A stretch of DNA of 64,000 bases, taken from NCBI GenBank assembly GCA_963513935.1, contig OY740771.1, positions 11,871,138 through 11,935,137 of the forward strand. The letters run 5' to 3'. Every line of letters begins with the position of its first letter. Position 1 is the stretch's first letter. Both the position numbers and the translations under genes were made by a program. Below are positions 33,670 to 45,384 of this stretch, piece by piece. Origin of the DNA: Aphrophora alni. Its lineage: Eukaryota; Arthropoda; Insecta; Hemiptera; Aphrophoridae. A model generated the notes under the pieces. That model worked only from the letters and a program-made list of their open reading frames with translations. It had not been told where the DNA came from and did no database searches.

Positions 33670-33925
33670 TCTTATAAATTATCGATATTATGACAGTTTG
33701 AAATTTTTAATGTCGAATTTCTCTAAAAACCATTAACTTCACTTTCGAAAAAAAGTAATCGCCCGTCATTTTGAAATTATATGGCAAAATTTTTGATTCT
33801 TGGTATAATGGTAAAATGTGTATACCAAATTCCGACTTGAAATTTTAATAATTTCAAAAGCCATTGTTTAAGAAACACAAAATGGCCGACAGATGAAAAA
33901 CAAAGATATGTTTATAGGGTTTTAT
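33670..33925 (+). repeat. Family B (palindromic) fragment
   Basis: It shares ATGTGTATACCAAATT, then TTGAAATTTTAATAATTTCA and AAACACAAAATGGCCGACAG with the right half of 43217-43990 and with 48255-48770. Confidence 0.55.
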
Positions 33926-34469
33926 GACTGCGACGATTTTCGTCTTTAAAAAACAAGGAATTAATTGATAATTTTTATCCTAAAATTGTAAATAAAAAAT
34001 AATATATTATTTCATATGGGCAGACGCCCTCCCATTTATTTTATGGTAACTTAAAATTTAGGGATTGAGGAAAATTTACCAAACCTTAAAAATGTCCTTT
34101 TTACTCCAAATCAACTTTAAAGATTTTGGTAAAATATAGACTTTATTGTCATAAACAAAACGTTCAGCGTGTAAGAAGCTGTCAAGCTGTCTCTTTTAAA
34201 AAATTTCAAATTTCCCAAATATTTTATCAAAATTACTTAAACTGATTTTGTGAATTTTTAAAACGGCATCCATGACTCATTTTTTTCCTTTTTGATCGAT
34301 AACTACCCAACCGGACATTTCCTACAAGGCCGAGATACCAACATTGGACAATATATTTGAAGGATCTTTTTGTATTACATTGTATAATGGGGTTGGGTAA
34401 GTACCATGATGTCGCGCATCAACTTTTATTCTAAGTACAGACAAACATTGTACCCTCAAGAGCTAAGAA

Positions 34470-34620
34470 CTGGATCCTTACCTTTTTGCATCTAGTATTG
34501 GTTTAGGTCCTTCTCTTTCCAGGTGACCACACTTCGGACTCTGACAATAGGTGTTTTATTTAGTTGTCTTCTTCCTTTAAAAGGCAACAATTTACCAAAA
34601 GGTTTAAACAACTGGAAGAA
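34470..34620 (+). repeat. Dispersed repeat family A copy (diverged)
   Basis: It holds GGATCCTTACC, TCTAGTATTGGTTTAGGTCC, GGACTCTGACAATAG, TTGTCTTCTTCCTTT and ACCAAAAGGTTT in family order. Confidence 0.5.
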
Positions 34621-34849
34621 ATAGAGCGTTTCTAAATTATTTTTCTCCTGACAGTAAAAATTTAGGTCAGCTTTTTACTCCGTCCTTGTTCCAGAAAATA
34701 TATTACATTTAGAAGAGTCCCATTACAAATTTATAATACTATTTTGCATAATGAACGGTAGATTTCTTATATTCTCGATTATGCTTATTTACTAAAAGTA
34801 AACCACACATTGTTTTACAAAGTGGTGAAAACGTATTTCAAATTTAGCC

Positions 34850-35500
34850 TAAGCTGTAATTAGTGTATTTGTCGAAAGATCCTTTCATGCGATGTGCTCG
34901 AACACTATGTCCCGATAACACATTCCACTCGTGTTCAACCTCAATGTTATTATATAGTTTGTGTTATATCGTAGTTAGAAATCAATAAATCATACGTTAT
35001 ACGAGTCGGTCGTGTATGATCCCGACCGTACATGCTGTACTCTCCGGCGGACCTGCGTGCCGATCGTGTAATGATATAGCATTCACTTAGCCGACTCGAG
35101 TAGCCATCGCTTCGATGGTTTCCCTCGCGCGATGTATTTATTAGTAGGTGAAAGTTGCGTCAATAAACAAGGTTCCCTCAGTCCGTAAACAGGGTTTTAA
35201 AACGGTTTAATATTTAATTGCGTACAACCGAGAGAGAGAGATAGTGTCTGGACAAGGTGTTGAAAACAAAATACTTGTAACCATTTTCTTGGTATCGTCC
35301 GACGATCTACACCTATTAGACAGTATTGCCAACAGTGTAAACACGAAATCATAAATGTTTGGATTAGAAAAATTGTGTATTGTAAATGCAGACGAGATCT
35401 TCTTGTAAGTTGAAATAATTACATTGCGTACACATCTAGTAACGGCGCCATTTTGGTTTTTATTCAGCTCCAACCGGTCTCAATTTTAAACCTGTATTTG
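34850..35500. other. Relatively G+C-rich unique stretch
   Basis: This contains CpG-bearing sequence unlike its AT-rich flanks (for example around 35000-35140) and no obvious repeat. A minus ORF of 88 codons (35207-35473) and, in another minus frame near 35450, an ATG in good context (CAAAATGG) followed by only 10 codons were seen. Neither shows a domain. It could be a host regulatory or 5' exon region; this is not established. Confidence 0.25.
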
Positions 35501-35589
35501 TGGCTTTTTTTTAAAGGAGGAATATGTTTTATGATCACTTTATAAAGAAATAGAAGAAAAGGAAAAATAATGACTCTTAGGAAGGGCTT

Positions 35590-36690
35590 CTGTATTACAC
35601 TTCTATAATCATCAAGGTCGGAGGTAAATAACAGTTGAAAAGAGAGACCTGATAGGAACGGTGAACGAGATGGATCTAACCAAAGAACGAGATGGATCTA
35701 ACCAAAGAACGATATGGATCTAACCAAAGAACGATAGGGATCTAACCAAAGAACGAGGTGGATCTAACCAAAGAACGAGATGGATCTAACCAAAGAACGA
35801 GGTGGATCTATCCAAAGAACGAGGTGGATCTAACCAAAGAACGAGATGGATCTAACCAAAGAACGAGATGGATCTAACCAAAGAACGAGATGGATCTAAC
35901 CAAAGAACGAGATGGATCTAACCAAAGAACGAGATGGATCTAACCAAAGAACGAGATGGATCTAACCAAAGAACGAGATGGATCTAACCAAAGAACGATA
36001 TGGATCTAACCAAAGAACGATAGGGATCTAACCAAAGAACGAGGTGGATCTAACCAAAGAACGAGATGGATCTAACCAAAGAACGAGGTGGATCTATCCA
36101 AAGAACGAGGTGGATCTAACCAAAGAACGAGATGGATCTAACCAAAGAACGAGATGGATCTAACCAAAGAACGAGATGGATCTAACCAAAGAACGAGATG
36201 GATCTAACCAAAGAACGAGATGGATCTAACCAAAGAACGAGATGGATCTAACCAAAGAACGAGATGGATCTAACCAAAGAACGAGATGGATCTAACCAAA
36301 GAACGAGATGGATCTAACCAAAGAACGAGATGGATCTAACCAAAGAACGAGATGGATCTAACCAAAGAACGAGATGGATCTAACCAAAGAACGAGATTTA
36401 TCTAACCAAAGAACGAGATGGATCTAACCAAAGAACGAGATGGATCTAACCAAAGAACGAGATGGATCTAACCAAAGAACGAGATGGATCTAACCAAAGA
36501 ACGAGATTTATCTAACCAAAGAACGAGATGGATCTAACCAATGAACGAGATTTATCTAACCAAAGAACGAGATGGATCTAACCAAAGAACGAGATGGATC
36601 TAACCAAAGACAACATTAAAAAAGGTGTAGATCCATCTAGGATTCCGCAGGTTTGCCACTATGAGTGAACCTCTAAGGGATCAGTCCTTT
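35590..36690 (-). repeat. Dispersed repeat family A copy hosting a minisatellite
   Basis: On the left, AAGGTCGGAGGTAAATAACA and GAGAGACCTGATAGGAA, and on the right, ACATTAAAAAAGGTGTAGAT, CCATCTAGGATTC and GGTTTGCCACTATGAGTGAA, are the two halves of a minus-orientation family A copy (compare 49490-49690). The element's internal GAGGGATCTAACCCAAAA segment has expanded between them into the 22-bp array. Confidence 0.7.
35663..36609 (+). repeat. 22-bp minisatellite, about 43 copies
   Basis: The tandem unit is 22 bp (GAACGAGATGG followed by ATCTAACCAAA). Variants include GATATGG, GATAGGG, GAGGTGG, TCTATCC and GATTTAT. The run of variants starting at 35707 repeats at 35993, exactly 13 units (286 bp) later, showing a block duplication. 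Confidence 0.95.
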
Positions 36691-38684
36691 ACATTCTAAC
36701 CCGTCTCAATTTGTATATAGAAAAAGTAATACACAACGTTTCGCGATTATAATCAACTCTCTTTATCAAGTGTTAAACTTAGAGCATGAAAGAGAAAAAA
36801 ACACCATGTATTCGGGCCATGTTGGTAACAAAAACTAAATCTATAACCTAAGAAAGAGCTCAAGCCTAATCGGTCTGAGCAGTCAAAACTAACACTAAAT
36901 ACAAATATGTTTTTTTAAACCACCAGACACAGGACTGCACTACACAAAGGACAGTAAACAACTGACTGTTACAGGGTTAGTGCCAATAGAATGTTATCCC
37001 AGGTGTTTTCTTGCTGAAAAATATTTTAGAAATAGTTTAAAACATTAACACAAAATAGTTTTGAAACTATTAAGTAATAGGTCTGCTCAACCTAGCTACA
37101 CAGTCAGCTGTTTCTTGTCAAGGACAGTCTAAGTTAGAATACAATGGACCTCACTCAAGTAGGTGCCGAGATCAGTTACACACCGTCACATGGTTTACTT
37201 TACTGTTGGTGGTAAATTCTCTCTGGTCCCATATACTTTATTTTTGATTTTTTGACCCTTAGTCCTAGCACATTTGATACAGGTTTTAATTCTCTAAATC
37301 TTTATTCAAACCATTCTCCTTTCGTGATATTAAGGCAATATAATCCGCATAATGACATCTATTGTCCGCTTAAATATCTCATTGTTCTTTATAGATTTGG
37401 TACAGTTTTATGGAATTTGTGCTTAATAAATCTATATTAAAATGGTTCAAATATTCCTGGATTACCCTGTAGATTGTTTTTAAAAGGTGTTCGCCATTAC
37501 TTTAACAACTACCAAAGTTCAACGTTAAAGGAGTGTTAGATTTCAGCAGGATGTGTTTGCACAATATCTGCACTAAATAAGTACTTGGATATGATAGCAC
37601 AGGGATGGGGGTGGAAGTTGTTATCGGTGGGACCGGGTGTCGTGCAGACGTGATGTGAGTTACAAGTATTGGCTACACCAGCGCTGACAATCTTGTCACG
37701 TGATTCGAGTAATGTCTTATATCCGACGTTTCCCATTTTGGTTCATTGTTACAGATATACTAACTAAATTAATCACTTGTAGCAACGTCAATATACACCC
37801 GAGACCAATCTAGTGGAGTTATTTTGTTTAGTTTTTACTCACTGTATGTACGCAGTGTGATTCGTGGGACTTTATTGGTGTCTCGTAAATTATTGATACT
37901 ATGAAAAATGGGGGGGGGGGGAGGCTTATTTTCTCTTTCGTATAATTTAGAAAGCGGGATAACAAACTTTGAAAATATTCGCCATTTTCCAATATGGCAG
38001 GTAACTTTAAAAGATCTTATACAAATTGCGATTTTTATAATGTTTTCAGAATTTACACAGAATCTAAAGATTTTTTCATCCCAGGGTAATTTTTGATAAG
38101 TATACTCGTTCAGGAGTTACAGGTGCTTGATTTTTGAAAATTTTAATTTTGATACATTTTAGTTTGTACATCCCTACTTCTAATTGTTGCATCAAATTAC
38201 AAATTTAATTAGGCAGAGTCTAAAAACTCCGTCGTGCAACAGCCCGTGAATATCTCTGGTCGGGTCATGTGCGGTTAGCACATCGAAATTCCCGTCGCCG
38301 TTGTTCTAGATTTCGCAACCAGAGTTCACCACTAATTTTGTAGCTTCCCAATGTTTTCTTACGAAGTTGGGTTATTTCCGTAAATTTGGCGTAGTCTAGG
38401 AAGTGTAAAGATTAACGCAGAACTAAAGCCAAAATAATTTATGAAACGGATGAAAACCAACTCAAATCTATCTATTGTACTTATAAAGTATAAGTCGGAT
38501 ATTAAATGCGCACATAAAATAATAAATCTGAATCAATATATAAATTAGCTGCCATATTGGAAAGCTGCCATTCTTCAAAGTTTTCTAAACGGGTATTTAA
38601 ATTCCAAGTAAAGAAACGATGTTCCCCCTTTAATGTTTTTATAGTTTACTCGATACAAATAGTGCCCACGATAAACGGATTAGC
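36691..38684. other. Intergenic DNA, no gene recognised
   Basis: At 36731-36772 a segment (AACGTTTCGCGATTATAATC, then TATCAAGTG) resembles one arm of the foldback at 51698-51852. An uninterrupted G run lies near 37908. Family B-like GCCATTTTCCAATATGG occurs near 37980. Short ORFs at 37252-37440 and 37536-37736 are unsupported. Confidence 0.35.
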
Positions 38685-38830
38685 CCTAACCTAACCTAAC
38701 CTAACCTAACCTAACCTAACCTAACCTAACCTAACCTAACCTAACCCAACCTAACCTTACCTAACCTAACCTTACCTAACCTAACCTAACCTAACTTAAC
38801 CTAACCTAACCTAACCTAACCTTTCCTAAC
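38685..38830 (+). repeat. Interstitial telomere-type (CCTAA)n array
   Basis: About 29 units of CCTAA (TTAGG on the other strand) run over 146 bp, with a few variants (CCCAA, CCTTA, CTTAA). This is the canonical arthropod/insect telomere unit. Its internal location and mutated units indicate an interstitial copy and not a chromosome end. Confidence 0.9.
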
Positions 38831-39850
38831 GAACTTAAATTTATCTAAATCTTAAGAGGTAAAGTTTCTCACACGCCCATCTCCAAAAAACATAATCAAA
38901 ATTAATCGTCACTAGAAATCTCAGTTTGGTAGTTGTCAATCGAATCTGTAAATGAACTTTGAACGCAGTTTTTGAAAGAAAAAAAGTTAATAATGTCCTA
39001 AACTTGCTTCACTATTGCCATAAACACGTCCCTGGAGTCAATCGTATTGTATTAAAATTAGATTTTAATTACGTTTATTGCCATTCCTGAAACGAGTTTG
39101 GGTCATCATTCTTTCCATTTTATTAAAATTTGAACGAAATCTATAGAGTCTATTTTGAGAAGTTGCGTATTTCAGTTGCATGGCCAATATTTGAGTTTTT
39201 ATCGTCAACTCACGAACCTTTATTTTTAAAGATTTTTTTTGTCTTTACAGACTACACTAAAGAAATATTTGAACGAAATCCTTGGAGCCGATTTTGAGAA
39301 AATCGTAATGTGTTTTTCATGAGCACCCTCCCCAAATTTTGATTTGTCAAAAATATGAGGAAATCATTCCAGAGTGGCCTAATTGTATAAAAAAAAAGGT
39401 CCATGTGTTTGGGCTTTAGAGCGTCATATAGGATAGACAGACGGACATTATTTCAAAAACTAATTATTATGGACTCTGGGGACCTCAAAAAGATTATACT
39501 CGTGAAAACGAGACATCGATTTTTTGAGTCGTCACATGTTGTTCTCTCTACTACGTAATGTGAAAAATATAATTAGTCCGATGTAATATATCATTGGTGG
39601 TCATTGTATATATCATTAGTGATTGGCACTATTTTCATAAAGGGTTTACAATTTCATTTTTATTTTACCAATTCGCTAATAATACAAAATATTTACATAT
39701 TTTTACAGAGTTACTTCATTTCAACAAAAAAAACTCTTTTCAATAAAATCCAATAAGAAAATAACATTTCCAGAACTGACTGTACTTCTATCCCGTTTAT
39801 CAGTAAATCGCAGAATCTTGATTTAATTTGGGGCCGTGTATGTATAATAG
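38831..39850. other. Intergenic DNA, no gene recognised
   Basis: AT-rich sequence with repeat-like phrases (ACGAAATCTATAGAG / ACGAAATCCTTGGAG and TTTTGAGAA, occurring twice near 39133 and 39270) that suggest a diverged internal duplication. No supported ORF. Confidence 0.35.
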
Positions 39851-40216
39851 CATTCTGAAGCGTCGTTGGTCTCCTTGGAAACCGATATAGAGTCTGAGCG
39901 TCTTATCAGTAACGAACAGAGTCCCGTTGTAGAGCTTCTTATCTATCGGGAACAGCCCCTACCTCCCCCAAACCCCCATCCCAAGTCTTTCTCCGATGAG
40001 CTTATCGGTCAACAGAAATATTTGAATAACACTCCGCAGGCCACCTTAGTATACCTTATTTATATTCATCAAATCTTACTGTTAAAGTGTTTATTAGCTA
40101 GCGAGAAGGAACCAGTAAAGCAAAAGTACTTATCTCCGAGTTGCAAGCCACGAGCTTATCTCTTTAAGAGACTGAAATTAATTGTTCCACGCTTCTTAGA
40201 GAAACATCCGCGTTAA
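39851..40216 (+). other. 121-codon open stretch without ATG (possible exon)
   Basis: The frame is open from just after a TAG at 39848-39850 to TAA at 40214-40216, with no ATG, so it could only be translated as part of a spliced product. TATAATAG immediately upstream could be an acceptor. The codons are more G+C-rich than the flanks, and a Pro-rich segment (residues near PLPPPNPHPKSF) and a basic C-terminal part are visible. An AATAAA lies about 105 bp downstream of the stop. No family was recognised; chance openness is quite possible. Confidence 0.2.
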
Positions 40217-40612
40217 TTATTCGCGGAGCTAAAGATCTTTATCTTATAATAAGAAATTTATGACAGATTGTAGCCTTCTTAATATACTTGCAGTTCAGCG
40301 AAAATTATAATAGTTTGTAAAATAAACAGTGAAGGAGGGAGGTATAAAGTGTAGGAGTTTGGGGAAGAGATTATATTGTACTTTTATGTTATTTGATGGA
40401 AATGTTTGTGCCTCAAACTTGTATCTCTCAGTCTTATTAATTCATGGCCTACGTATTAAACAATAAATAATTCACGTTGAACTCTCAACTAATGTATCAT
40501 GTGAAAATTGCTATAAAGCGTTTAAACATGGTTCTAAAAATTTAAGCACTTTACAGAGTAAGTGACGATGCTATATCCAACCTTCAGAACACTTCACTAT
40601 AATAGTTAGTAC

Positions 40613-40850
40613 AGGCTTGGCAATCCCAAGAGACCCTAACTAGATCTCTTATACTTATATTGTAGTTTTCTGTTAGATCCCTACATCCCTCTCTTTCATC
40701 TTTTCTATCATGTCTCTCTTGACCAACTCTTGTTCTTTTCCGACTCTGACGTCGTTAGAGTATTCAAGGACAAGGGGTTTGTATTTCATCTTCTTTCAAA
40801 CTTTATTTAAAGCGATCATTACCGAGAGGATTTTCGTCTTTTAAAACATA
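40613..40850 (+). repeat. Dispersed repeat family A copy
   Basis: This is one of the fullest copies. It holds AGGCTTGGCAATCCCAAGAG, ACCCTAACTAGATCTCTTAT, TGTTAGATCCCTACATCCCT, CTTGACCAACTCTTGTTCTT, CGACTCTGACGTCGTTAGAG, a TATTCAAGGACAAGGGGTTT block and AAAGCGATCATTACCGAGAG. Confidence 0.75.
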
Positions 40851-41315
40851 AAGGGCCCACGTTCAAAAAGTAATTGTAATTGCATGAATATAAAAAAAGT
40901 TCATTTTAACATATGTCTAATTGATATAGTTAAACAAAATTTACACGTGATTTTGATAAATTCTTTTTTATCAGAAGTGTTATCTATAGGCTATTTATAA
41001 GACTGAAAACGGCGAGGAAGCGTTTCGGTGATTATCAGTTTTGATTTGGTTTTGAGGACAGTTGAGTGAGAAAGTTTGTAGAATCTTTTTGATTATATAT
41101 TACTTTCAAATAATAACATTATAAATCAACAGACAAAAATTGTTTGTCTTACAGCCAAAAATTAAATTATACAATGCATTAAATGAATCATTATGATGAC
41201 CCTCTACTCATAATAGAAGAATAGCCAATATTTTTATATCTAACAAACAATATATTCTTTTAGATACACACAAACATGATCTTACTAAATAAATTTCATT
41301 ATTTCATAATAAAAA
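40851..41315. other. Intergenic DNA, nothing recognised
   Basis: AT-rich, no repeat or ORF of note. Confidence 0.4.
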
Positions 41316-41870
41316 TAAAAATCAACAATCCAGCTTCACACCCTAACTCCAACACTAATCAAAAGACCCCAACGCCAACACTCCAAAGTCAACACCCTAA
41401 CGCCAGTACCCCAACGCCAATTCTTACGCCAATACCCCAACGCCAATTCTTACGCCAGTACCCCAACGCCAATTCTTACGTCAATACTCCAACGGCAACA
41501 CTAACGCCAATGGTACCACCCCAACGCCAATGGTACCATCCCAACGCCAATGGTCACACCCCAACGCCAATGGTGCCACCCAAACGGCAATTCAAACACC
41601 CCTAACTCCAACACTCCAACATCAACACCTCACTAGCAACACCGCCATCATATCCTCAACACCACAAAGCAAAACAACAAACCCCAATATCTTAACGCCA
41701 TCACACTAACGCCAACACCTCAACGGGAACTCCAACGCTGACACCCCGGCGGCAAACCACTATCAACGCCAACGCCAACACCTCACCGCCAACAACCTAA
41801 CTCCAACATGCCGACACCAACCCTCTATTCTCAACACCCCCAACGCTAACACCTCAACGGCAACCCCATC
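41316..41870 (+). repeat. C/A-rich low-complexity minisatellite
   Basis: Irregular short units around CCAACGCCAA, including CCCCAACGCCAATTCTTACG (three near-copies from about 41408) and CCAACGCCAATGGT (four copies at about 41520-41575). The 109-codon plus ORF over it (41276-41605) is a Pro/Thr/Asn-rich translation of the repeat and is not considered a gene. Confidence 0.85.
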
Positions 41871-43216
41871 GGGAACACACTTTATTATTCACCCATCCAT
41901 AAAACCATATAAAAAATAACCAAAACTAATCATCATAAATGTCCCTTCGGTAGATTTCTTATAAGTATGTGTACTCATATAGAACACGTTAGAAAATCAA
42001 GTTAAAAACATCAAAATGGCGGCCGTATTATAAATTTATATTTCATAATTCGTATGATATACAAGTTATAATACAGTAAATTAAATACAAATATTCAGAT
42101 TTAAATTCTGCATGTAATGGTACCAATCCCAACTCTCCACGGTGGCAAATGGCAATAATGGGTTGGTACCATGATGGCGCCTATTAACTTGTTGTTTATC
42201 TGGCTATCTGTTTATATTCATGCCAACATCAGAAAACTAGCGAATATACAAACAACAGATAAAAGAAATTTATGTCAGCATTGCTGTTTTGTCGGAGTTG
42301 TTTTTTTTTCTTCTTGTCTCTAGATATTTGTAAAGCATCTCAGTCCAATATTTATCGATTGACATGTTTCGACACACTTTTAATGATCTATTGTTTAGAG
42401 GATGTGAAATGTCATGTTCGATATTGTAAGAATCTTTGAATTTAAAAACAATAATCGCTAATTATATTACCTTCCCAACTATCCCTTCTTTATTAAAACA
42501 AAATATTCTTCCAGGATTATATAGGTCTTTCAAACTAGACAATATTTTAACATTTTATCTTTTTTTTTTTTTTAACAGTTGTGGCTAAACATTGACATTT
42601 TTTTTTACTTACCCCCTCTATATTGAGGTACACAAATTACTGCTTAGTTACATTTAATTCCTAAAGTTACAACTTCCGTGACAAGTCTTTGTAAACGTTT
42701 TATTCTTATTTACACCAATAAAAGACGAAAGTAGGGTACGCGTTTACACAGAAGCATTTGAGGTCTATATTTTTTATTGGGGTTGTACAGCTGAAAGTAA
42801 ACGCAACATAAAAACAATGTGGGGCCCATCTTTTCCTCTCCACCCCAGACACATTCCTACCTTGCTGTATGTCCGATGTTTTACATGTACAAATTGTAAT
42901 CATACGGACTAATTTGAATATGATCTCGGGACTTTTCAATCGTTTTCGATAACTTGAAATTTGAGGTTAGGTTATGATTCTCAAAATCGGCTTTAAGGAT
43001 TTTGCATTTCTCTATGAACTCAGACAAACGTCGTTCGGTTATCTCTCCGGTTTGTTATCGGTATTATTTTTTTTAATCCTTAATGAATGACGTGTAATGA
43101 GTTTGTTTTAATCCTTGGAGGTTAACCCAAAGGTAACTTAATTTTAATCTAACTATTTTTTTTTAAATATAGTTTTTTATTTTGTTTCACATGACAGTAA
43201 TCAAAATTTTAAATTA
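41871..43216. other. Intergenic DNA, no gene recognised
   Basis: It contains a short copy of the dispersed GGGTTGGTACCATGATGGCG-like motif at about 42155-42190. Poly-T runs occur near 42560 and 42600. The 77-codon minus ORF (42706-42939) is unsupported. Confidence 0.35.
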
Positions 43217-43990
43217 TACAGGTTGTTTAAGGAGGAAAGGTGCATACGTTTCTGGAGCTCATTTTAGAGTTAAATATTAGGAAAAAACTTCATATAAACA
43301 TAGGTCCGGAAACGCTTCGTCTGTCAGCCATTTTGTGTTTTTTTTCCGAAAAATAATTATAACTAGTTGGAATTTAGTATACATATTTTATTTTTTTATG
43401 CTACTTTTTACCAGTTTACTAGAAAGTAAATTTTTTAAACCTGTATTTATTTTTAATAAACTTTATTCAAGTTAATTTTCTCAGAATTAAAATCTCTACA
43501 TATTTATTTGGAAAGTTTGTTTATTGGCAAATTAGTAAAAGTCATTTCACGCCAATCCTAAAAAGTCTGGTTTTCAGAGATAAATTTCATAAATATTATG
43601 GTTTTAGGCTAATTTTGGGTGTTGCAGACAATTATCAAGAAATTTGGTTTATAGGTTTTTGTTGATAACTCGGCGGTTATCCTTTGACCTACGGAAATAT
43701 TTTTAAAACCATTTTTTTTGTCGTTAAAAGAGGAAAATATTTTGCAGACCGAACGATTTTTTTTAAATTCAACATTTTAAAAGCTGTCGCCATTTTGGAA
43801 ATTTACATATTAAAGTTTTGGTTCTAGGTGTACTGTTAAAACGTAGCATATAAAATGTGTATACCAAATTTAAACTCAAAATCTCTATAATATTTAATGT
43901 TAACATTATTTTTCTTTAAAAAACAAAATGGCCAACAGACGGAAAACGAAGCATTTCTGGACATATGTTTATGTGAAGTTTGTTCTAGCT
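43217..43990. mobile_element. Family B palindromic TIR element
   Basis: On the left, CATAAACATAGGTCCGGAAA, CGCTTCGTCTGTCAGCCATT and TTGTGTTTTTTTTCC are mirrored on the right by AACAAAATGGCCAACAGACG, AAAACGAAGCATTTCTGGAC and ATATGTTTATG. Inner sequences (TTAGTATACATATTTTAT and ATGTGTATACCAAATTTAAA) are also inversely related, so the element folds on itself for 70 bp or more at each end. It starts near ACAGGTTGTT, an ACAGGGTG-like end. Non-coding; the ORFs 43836-44087 (minus) and 43928-44143 (plus) only reflect it. Confidence 0.6.
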
Positions 43991-44329
43991 TTAGAATCAT
44001 TTCATAAAGTGTCACCATTCTTATATACAAACCTCTATACATACTGGGTTTGTAAAAAAAATTGTCTTCAACAAGATCAAAACGCATTAATCCGAATTGT
44101 CAACAATTTTTTACTATCACACACGAGCATATGTGATGGGTGAACAAAATTAAAATTGAGTTTTTAACAGAAATATCAGTTTTAAGAGTTTGAATTTTTA
44201 AAAGTTTTTTTTCGATTGTGTTTGATTGTTGTCTGTGTGTCATTTGAAGCCTCGCCTATAGGCCAGACTTCGAAAAATTTAATTTATAATTTCTACCAAA
44301 ACTGGAAATTATTCAATTGCGTTGGTTCT
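43991..44329. other. Intergenic DNA, nothing recognised
   Basis: AT-rich stretch between a family B element and a family D copy. It includes AGCCTCGCCTATAGGCCAGA near 44250, a short inverted repeat. Confidence 0.35.
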
Positions 44330-44560
44330 CGTTAACAGATCTCGTGACAGTACGAATATCTCATTTTCTTTGTATAAATTGTTTTGTTAGCTTCTCTCTA
44401 TTTTTTATCGTAGAGGTGTGAGGTTGGGTTATTGAAATCTGTACAATTTGTTTTGCATTATAGTGTAAATGGAATAACACAAGAAATATGAACAAAAAAC
44501 GTGTTTAAAATAGTCACAATTTAAAAAATTTCAAATTATTTTTTCTGTACTTCATCAATA
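44330..44560 (+). repeat. Dispersed repeat (family D) copy
   Basis: It matches 3590-3800 in order: AGATCTCGTGACAGTACGAA, TATCTCATTTTCTT, ATCGTAGAGGTGTGAGGTTG, AATATGAACAAAAAACGTGT and TTTTTTCTGTACTT. Confidence 0.6.
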
Positions 44561-45384
44561 TTCACCCAATACCAAATTCCCTAACTTAATTTGACCGCTA
44601 TCTTGCTAACCTACTACGGCAACACAACACGAAGGGTGTTAGAAAATCATTTGTTGTGTTTATTGAGGGTAATGAAACGTGAAAATTGAGGTCGTTATTT
44701 TTTTCGATTACCAAACTTACCCTCTTCGCATACTGGGTAAGCAAAAACTACTTATTGAGATCTTAGGAAACGTCAAAATGATCAGATTATGATCTCAGAG
44801 ACACCTTCTTGTTTTGACTCTGGACAGTCTCTTACGTAACTCTGGTATCAGTAGGCTTACATTATTTAACCTCTCCAAGTGTCACATAATCGCCATCTTC
44901 TGTCTCCATCTGATAACAACAACACAAATAAATTTGTATGTATTACTTTCAAGGATTTTGCCCTGCCCAAGCCTACTCCTGATGTAAATTATAAATTAAT
45001 GCGGTATTATTTTGATTTAGTTTATTTTATCTCGATTGTAAAAATGTTCCAAGTTTTTGTAGGATACGAAGGAGATTGATACATCAATTTGTCGCGTTTT
45101 TACTTTTTTTTTTACATAAGTAGGCCTAGTATAGGGATAATTATGTGAGGGGTCAAAAAATCAATGTTAAGTGTTTGTCAATATATCGGTTTTCAGGTGT
45201 ACTGACTCCCAAAAAAAATGGAGTGATATCTGTGTATCGTGAGCCCTGTCGTTTGTGAAGTGCTCTACAACCCAAAATCATAGGACGTGATTTTTAAACT
45301 CAATTTTTGTCCAAAAAATCTATTTTATTACGAAATTTCTAACAGATTAAAAGTTCCTTGCAACAAAATACAGATAATTTTAAG
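44561..45384. other. Intergenic DNA, no gene recognised
   Basis: Nothing beyond AT-rich sequence was recognised. The 66-codon ORF at 44879-45079 lacks support. Confidence 0.35.

Noticed and set aside
35440..35460. ATG in good context (minus strand, CAAAATGG) as a gene start
   Set aside because: The frame closes after about 10 codons, and CAAAATGG is a common motif of family B-like repeats in this window.
35663..36609. CRISPR-like appearance of short regular repeats (also 14060-18406 and 55629-64000)
   Set aside because: There are no unique spacers between repeats, the units are contiguous tandem copies, and the context is eukaryotic.
41276..41605. 109-codon Pro/Thr-rich ORF
   Set aside because: It is a direct translation of a low-complexity repeat.
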